This document shows, in pieces, positions 6,460 through 6,670 of a DNA stretch of 6,670 nt (its first letter is position 1; every line of letters begins with the position of its first letter). The translations under genes and the position numbers were made by a program. Under the pieces are notes generated by a model. That model did not search any database and was not told where the DNA came from. It saw only the letters and a program-made list of their open reading frames with translations. This DNA comes from Lachnospiraceae bacterium (GTDB taxonomy: Bacteria > Bacillota > Clostridia > Lachnospirales > Lachnospiraceae): contig VSOA01000212.1 in NCBI GenBank assembly GCA_009774585.1, positions 1 through 6,670 of the forward strand. Direction: 5' to 3'.

Positions 6460-6669
6460 CTACATCAAATCCAATTCCGCCGGTTCCGAGTCGCCCTCTG
6501 CTTCCTTCAGCATCTGCTCCACTTGCGCCGGCCGCAGTTCCGCGCGGTTCGCTTTGACAGTTTCATTATAACTGTTGATGGTGCTGAAGAAACTTTGATA
6601 ATGCTCGGTTGTCGTCGCCAGCGTCGCTGTCATAGCGCTCTCAAGGTTTGCCAGCATATCATCCAGATA
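6460..6669 (-). CDS. Unrecognised protein, C-terminal part (5' truncated by window edge)
   Basis: The frame is open from the right edge to a TAG at 6460-6462, giving 70 visible codons; the protein begins outside the window, and a Met at 6657 is simply internal or an alternative start. I do not recognise the family. What can be seen: a mostly helical, polar segment rich in Thr, Ser, Ala and Glu (NLESAMTATLATTTEHYQ), a Tyr/Asn-containing stretch, then RAELRPAQVEQMLKEAEG and an acidic end (EGDSEPAELDLM). There are no Cys residues and no transmembrane segment in this part. Support for being a real gene is an uninterrupted frame to the edge, codon use like the neighbours, and a terminator-like hairpin shortly after the stop. 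It is on the same strand as the amidase but separated from it by that hairpin, so probably a different transcription unit. Confidence 0.65.
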   Translation of the reverse strand, partial: YLDDMLANLESAMTATLATTTEHYQSFFSTINSYNETVKANRAELRPAQVEQMLKEAEGDSEPAELDLM

Positions 6670-6670
6670 C

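Noticed and set aside
6451..6464. Imperfect dyad TGTAATACACTACA near the end of the right-edge gene, considered as an operator
   Set aside because: Only five of seven pairs match, it overlaps a stop codon, and such short dyads occur by chance; no linked regulator gene is seen.
1..6670. Search for a defence island, phage module, CRISPR array, transposon ends or toxin-antitoxin pair
   Set aside because: No repeats, integrase, transposase, nuclease or small paired genes are visible; gene content and coding style look like core chromosome.

Overview
The window reads as ordinary chromosome of a low-to-mid GC, Gram-positive, probably spore-forming anaerobe of the Clostridia; Lachnospiraceae fits best. 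Evidence: GGAGG-type Shine-Dalgarno sequences, a YlbJ/SpoVV-type sporulation membrane protein, a TelA-family protein, an extracellular Amidase_3 enzyme with signal peptide and C-terminal anchor, and tight 4-base ATGA gene overlaps. No rRNA, tRNA, CRISPR array, insertion sequence or phage module is visible, and no stretch above about 70 bases is free of genes.

Layout, left to right. (1) The C-terminal 161 codons of a telA-like gene (+) run in from the left edge and end at 487. (2) A strong hairpin at 496-534 is flanked by T-rich tracts on both strands, so it can terminate telA (+) and the convergent operon (-). (3) A three-gene operon on the minus strand is transcribed from about 3852 down to 552: an RsuA-type 16S rRNA pseudouridine synthase, a HAD-family phosphatase or phosphomutase, and a YgiQ radical SAM protein. 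Both junctions are ATGA stop/start overlaps, so translation is probably coupled. (4) Divergent from rsuA, across a 59-base gap, a ylbJ/spoVV-like integral membrane gene (+) runs to 4904. (5) Convergent to it, a large minus-strand gene encodes a secreted N-acetylmuramoyl-L-alanine amidase with a beta-rich middle region, a C-terminal transmembrane segment and a polybasic tail. (6) A hairpin at 6388-6412, followed on the minus strand by a T-rich tract, separates the amidase from the end of an unrecognised minus-strand gene that runs off the right edge.

How the genes relate: the rsuA-HAD-ygiQ unit joins rRNA modification, a small-molecule phosphatase and an uncharacterised radical SAM enzyme. The ylbJ-like protein and the anchored amidase are both envelope proteins, and each could act in sporulation or cell-wall remodelling, but the sequence shows no direct link between them. 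I found no clear undescribed multi-gene system. The points most worth a second look are the C-terminally anchored amidase, the doubly overlapping operon with its Cys-rich YgiQ, the 5' hairpin in front of the amidase, and the unknown gene at the right edge.
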